Source: Phellopilus nigrolimitatus | Taxonomy: Eukaryota; Basidiomycota; Agaricomycetes; Hymenochaetales; Hymenochaetaceae | Reading direction: 5' to 3' | DNA: 24,453 nt | Assembly: GCA_021029095.1 (NCBI GenBank) | Contig: JAJOHG010000380.1 | Location: 1-24,453, forward strand | Shown here: piece by piece, positions 21,746 to 24,453 of the stretch | How positions within the stretch are numbered: the stretch's first letter is position 1 | How the letters are laid out: every line of letters starts with the position of its first letter | Position numbers and translations under genes: made by a program | Notes under the pieces: generated by a model | Told to the model about the DNA's origin: nothing | What the model saw: only the letters and a program-made list of their open reading frames with translations | Databases searched by the model: none

Positions 21746-22922
21746 CTACCAACTCTGAGGCGGCCAATCCGGCAGGCTTTGGAGCGCGGCGTTCAACGAC
21801 TCGCGCACGCGATTCTTGCTCGCGAGGTCGCTAGACTGGCGGTATCCTTCAAGGACTTCCTTCATCTGCATCGACGACGCAGTAACGGAATCTAAACATA
21901 GCATATATACTGTTAAATTCCTCACAGATACCAGTGGCAATTTCATCTTAACTCACCGATGTTGTGATTTGAATCTCTTTGCAGCTGTATTCAGAGGGGG
22001 AACAGCACCTGAGCGCGGATCTTTAAGGAGAGGTCAAGGGATCCACTTACGCCCTGCAGCCTCTGGCCTTCCACCGGCCCCAGGTAGTATCCACCTTGCT
22101 GTAACCGCAGCTCGACCTGGCTCTTGTGCGACTCCCACGCGATGCGCAGAGCGTCGAACGCATTGAGCGCCTGCCGCCAGCTCACGTTGTCCCACATCTC
22201 GAGCTCGCGCTTGTGCGAGCGGATGTATTCCCGCGGGTGTGGATTACCGCCGTAACTCCCTGGGCTGCTAGAGGCAGTCGGCCCAGTGTATGAAGACGAC
22301 GAGGGTTGAGACTGATGTAGAGTATTGCTCGATAACTTCGTGGGTGCGCATGAAAAGTCACTCACCTGGGATCTGAGAGGGTCAAATTCCGACACGTTGG
22401 GCTGCGCTTGCGGTTGGCCGCCATATCCCTGCTGGCCTGCATACCCCTGGTACCCGGGGCTACTGTACTGTGGCGGGGCATAACCTCCATACTGCTGCTG
22501 CTGCTGTTGTTGTTGTTGCGGATAGCCGCCACTGTAACCACCCTGGTATGGCATACCCGTCATCTGCGAGCTTACTGGGCCCGCGCTATACCCCGCACCA
22601 TATCCCGCACCACCTCCGTTAACGAGCCATACGGGCTAGCGGGCCCCTGCTGCTGCCAACCATTGAAAATCTGCTGAGGTTGCTGAGGTTGCTGTGGTTG
22701 CTGCGGTTGCTGAAATTGCGAGGGCTGCTGAAAGCCGGAGCCCAGCTGCTGACCATAGCCGGAGGCAGTAGGGTAGACACCGGGCGATGCGTACCCACTG
22801 CCCGTCCTCTCGAGTGTCCCTATGTCGGGAAAGCGATTTGACGAGTTTGACGGGTCGTCGATAAATGGGTTGTTGGACAGGGATGTCGGGACCGGAGAAG
22901 AGCCGTAGCTGGAGTTGTACAT
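21746..22922 (-). CDS. Unknown Gln/Gly/Tyr-rich protein with NPF motif and conserved C-terminal domain
   Basis: I do not recognise a named family. The working model has exons 22614-22922, 22366-22563, 22051-22311, 21957-21984 and 21746-21891, giving 313 residues. The N-terminus MYNSSYGSSPVPTSLSNNPF contains NPF followed by IDDP, an EH-domain ligand type seen in endocytic adaptors. Next come (QQP)n repeats, then nine consecutive Gln, then Gly/Tyr-rich sequence. The C-terminal part looks folded and helical: REYIRSHKRELEMWDNVSWR, FDALRIAWESHKSQVELRL, YYLGPVEGQRLQGLQ, SSMQMKEVLEGYRQSSDLAS and ALQSLPDWPPQSW. Introns 3 and 4 join these blocks cleanly. The junction between exons 1 and 2 is doubtful: a weak 50-nt intron, a 44-nt alternative or a single-base frameshift could all explain it. 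The 54-nt intron 22312-22365 is in frame and stop-free, so it could be retained. Confidence 0.72.
22492..22518 (-). repeat. Poly-Gln codon tract (5 CAG + 4 CAA)
   Basis: On the sense (minus) strand four CAA codons are followed by five CAG codons, giving nine glutamines. The mix of CAA and CAG suggests selection for glutamine rather than recent pure-repeat expansion. Confidence 0.9.
22671..22712 (-). repeat. 9-nt tandem repeat encoding Gln-Gln-Pro units
   Basis: Units of the form CCNCAGCAA (plus-strand TTGCTGNGG) repeat about four to five times with third-position changes. They encode successive QQP tripeptides in the low-complexity N-terminal half of the protein. Confidence 0.85.
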
Positions 22923-23495
22923 AGCCAGTCTTTCGAGAATCTATTGAGTGCTGGCTGTATGTTTGATACAGAGTTGATTGAATCTAGGAAAAATTGGTTG
23001 CGAATTGCGACGAATAAGCCAGTACGAAAACAGTCTAGGAGGATGGCAAGGAGACGACTCGGAGGCAGCGCTGCGGATCGGATTCGCCTGGCTGCACGTG
23101 TCCAGATACGCGTGCCAACGACGCGTCGGTTTAGGTCTGTTTATTATTCAGGTCGCTGCTGACTCATCGACATTCATCTCGATCCTGCCAGTTGCACATC
23201 CTTCTTGCTTTTCGTGTTATTTAAAGTTAATTTCAGTTTAGAAAACATCAAATCTCCAACGTGTAGTTTGAAATGAGTAATTCAAAATAAATACATGTAA
23301 GTGAAAACTGCGCGCATTGAAAGACACTGTGGTAAGCATGTGTTACGAGTATGCCACTTTTTTCTAAAAATACATCCAACATACAAAAGAACATTCTCTG
23401 ACGAGTTTCTGAGTTCCCACTTGTTTCCAAAACTGGCGAATAGCCTGTGAAAGAGATTAGAGAAACTATATGTCAAGGTTTTCTCGACTAGTATG
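22923..23495. other. Intergenic region upstream of the Q-rich gene
   Basis: This 573-bp interval holds the promoter of the minus-strand Q-rich gene and the 3' flank of the F-box-like gene. A plus-strand frame at 22978-23241 has no motif and no splice support. I see nothing else to annotate. Confidence 0.5.
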
Positions 23496-24453
23496 TCAAT
23501 CGAAGTCAAGAATCGCACAAAAAGCACATCTGTACCCAGCTTGCGAGTCTACGCTAGCAACTTGTCCGACCCTATGCCTAAAGATGTAATATATAGATAA
23601 TTAGCATGTCGCGAACCTCGAATTGTGTTCCAAAGTAGACGTGGAACTTACTTGGCGCGTCTATGCTTGTCCAGCTTTCCTTGGCAGGCAAAGTTTGAAG
23701 AACGGTAGTCAAAGATGCCTAGTGCAATGCACTCCCGACACGTCAAACGAAGATGTTTGCGCCCGTTATGCCCAACGCACTCGCAGGGCCAAATACATAT
23801 TGATTTCTCTAGGTCGTATCTTGCGGCTTCGAACAGTATTTCTTCGTAGAACTGGCTTGAGTCTGGAGATGCAGGCGAAGAAGTGACTGAGTTCACTGTT
23901 CGCAGTGTCGCGTCTGTACCAATATACGCGGCGAGTGGGGCGGGATCGTTCTGATCGTGATCGTGAACATTCACGATTTTACAGTTAACGTGCCTAGAGA
24001 AAAATATGATCGAAGAGGATGAAAACAATATCAGAATTCGTCGTCGAGCATGGCGAAAAAATGTGTGAGTAATGCGAACCGTTGCTTCTCGACTTCCCTT
24101 TCCGCGTAATCTTTATATTCGATATAAAAGTGATTCACCTACGCGTATCACCGGTTGTTACTAGTGCGAGCAAATCAATTAAAATCAGATACGTACTAGA
24201 TTTCTCCACGACTTCATCTCGCGACACGTCGGGTGGCAACGCAAGCACACGAAGGTGTTTCCAAGTGCTTCCATATCATCCATGGTCTTAGAGCCTGGAA
24301 TGGCAAGATCCAAGTATAATGCATCGGCATAACGGAGGCCATTATACGAGGCCGTTCCGAGTGCCCATTGAAAAGGCTCATTACTACGGAAGTAGTGAAG
24401 TTCACTGAAGCAGTGTTTGGCAAGCTCTTCTAGCATTTCAGAGAACGTGTACA
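23496..24453 (-). CDS. F-box/zinc-finger-like protein, 3' part (5' end outside the window)
   Basis: Exons read on the minus strand: 24197-24453 (open to the window edge), one beginning at 24138 whose 3' limit is uncertain, 23652-23993 and 23496-23577. The first ends GNTFVCLRCHPTCREMKSWR and runs across a 58-nt intron into LVNHFYIEYKDYAERE. The pattern FxCxRC...MxSWxxLVxHF is common near the C-terminus of basidiomycete F-box proteins, which is the basis for the call; the F-box itself is not in view. The 23652-23993 exon carries a possible zinc site: CECVG, then LTCRECIALGIFDYR, then FACQGKLDKH. The last exon ends CAFCAILDFD before TGA. No GT donor links the second and third exons in phase; a GC donor (AA/GCAACG near 24086, or AT/GCTCGA) would. 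The gene may be intact with a rare intron, or damaged. Confidence 0.55.

Noticed and set aside
22978..23241. Plus-strand frame upstream of the Q-rich gene
   Set aside because: No motif, no splice support, and it overlaps the expected promoter of the minus-strand gene.
23960..23977. Perfect 8-bp inverted repeat ATCGTGAA-CA-TTCACGAT
   Set aside because: It lies within a coding exon of the F-box-like gene and encodes part of IVNVHDH, so it is probably a coding coincidence.

Overview
The window looks like nuclear DNA of a filamentous basidiomycete, probably an Agaricomycete. Genes lie on both strands and are cut by many short introns. Most introns are 48-73 nt, with GT...AG ends and CTNAY-like branch sites. 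The gene set is eukaryotic and fungal: a Cox4-type cytochrome oxidase subunit, a Bub1 checkpoint kinase, a Pbp1/ataxin-2 protein and a fungal aquaglyceroporin. The phylum is an inference from gene architecture; I could not run a taxonomic search. Exon structures were built by hand. Every complete model closes in frame from start to stop, which is a useful internal check.

Layout, left to right. (1) 24-1327 (+): phosphomannose isomerase, 5' end outside the window. (2) 1678-2303 (-): cytochrome c oxidase subunit Vb/Cox4. (3) 2494-4006 (-): alpha-methylacyl-CoA racemase-like family III CoA-transferase with a 14-nt micro-exon. (4) 4448-7032 (+): SelO/Fmp40 pseudokinase AMPylase. (5) 7191-11059 (+): a Bub1/Mad3 (MadBub-like) checkpoint kinase. 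(6) 11619-15469 (-): Pbp1/ataxin-2 homologue, 15 exons. (7) 15470-18273: a 2.8-kb stretch with no gene I can support. (8) 18274-19761 (+): aquaglyceroporin with NPC and NSA pore motifs. (9) 20435-21324 (+): unknown small four-helix membrane protein. (10) 21746-22922 (-): unknown Gln/Gly/Tyr-rich protein with NPF and poly-Q tracts. (11) 23496-24453 (-): 3' part of an F-box/zinc-finger-like protein, 5' end outside the window.

The genes do not form a pathway cluster; this reads as ordinary core-genome neighbourhood. The most informative locus is the checkpoint kinase. One 1207-residue protein appears to carry the Mad3/Bub1 TPR region, a GLEBS motif, a tight ABBA-KEN-ABBA cassette, a CD1-like motif and a full kinase domain. 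It therefore seems to combine Bub1 and Mad3/BubR1 functions, though the N-terminal KEN1 box is not seen. Its short promoter holds two MluI cell-cycle boxes exactly 10 bp apart. Other points of note are GC-AG introns sharing the donor GCGAGT in the kinase and aquaporin genes, an intron with a duplicated 3' region, and an unresolved frame change in the Q-rich gene.
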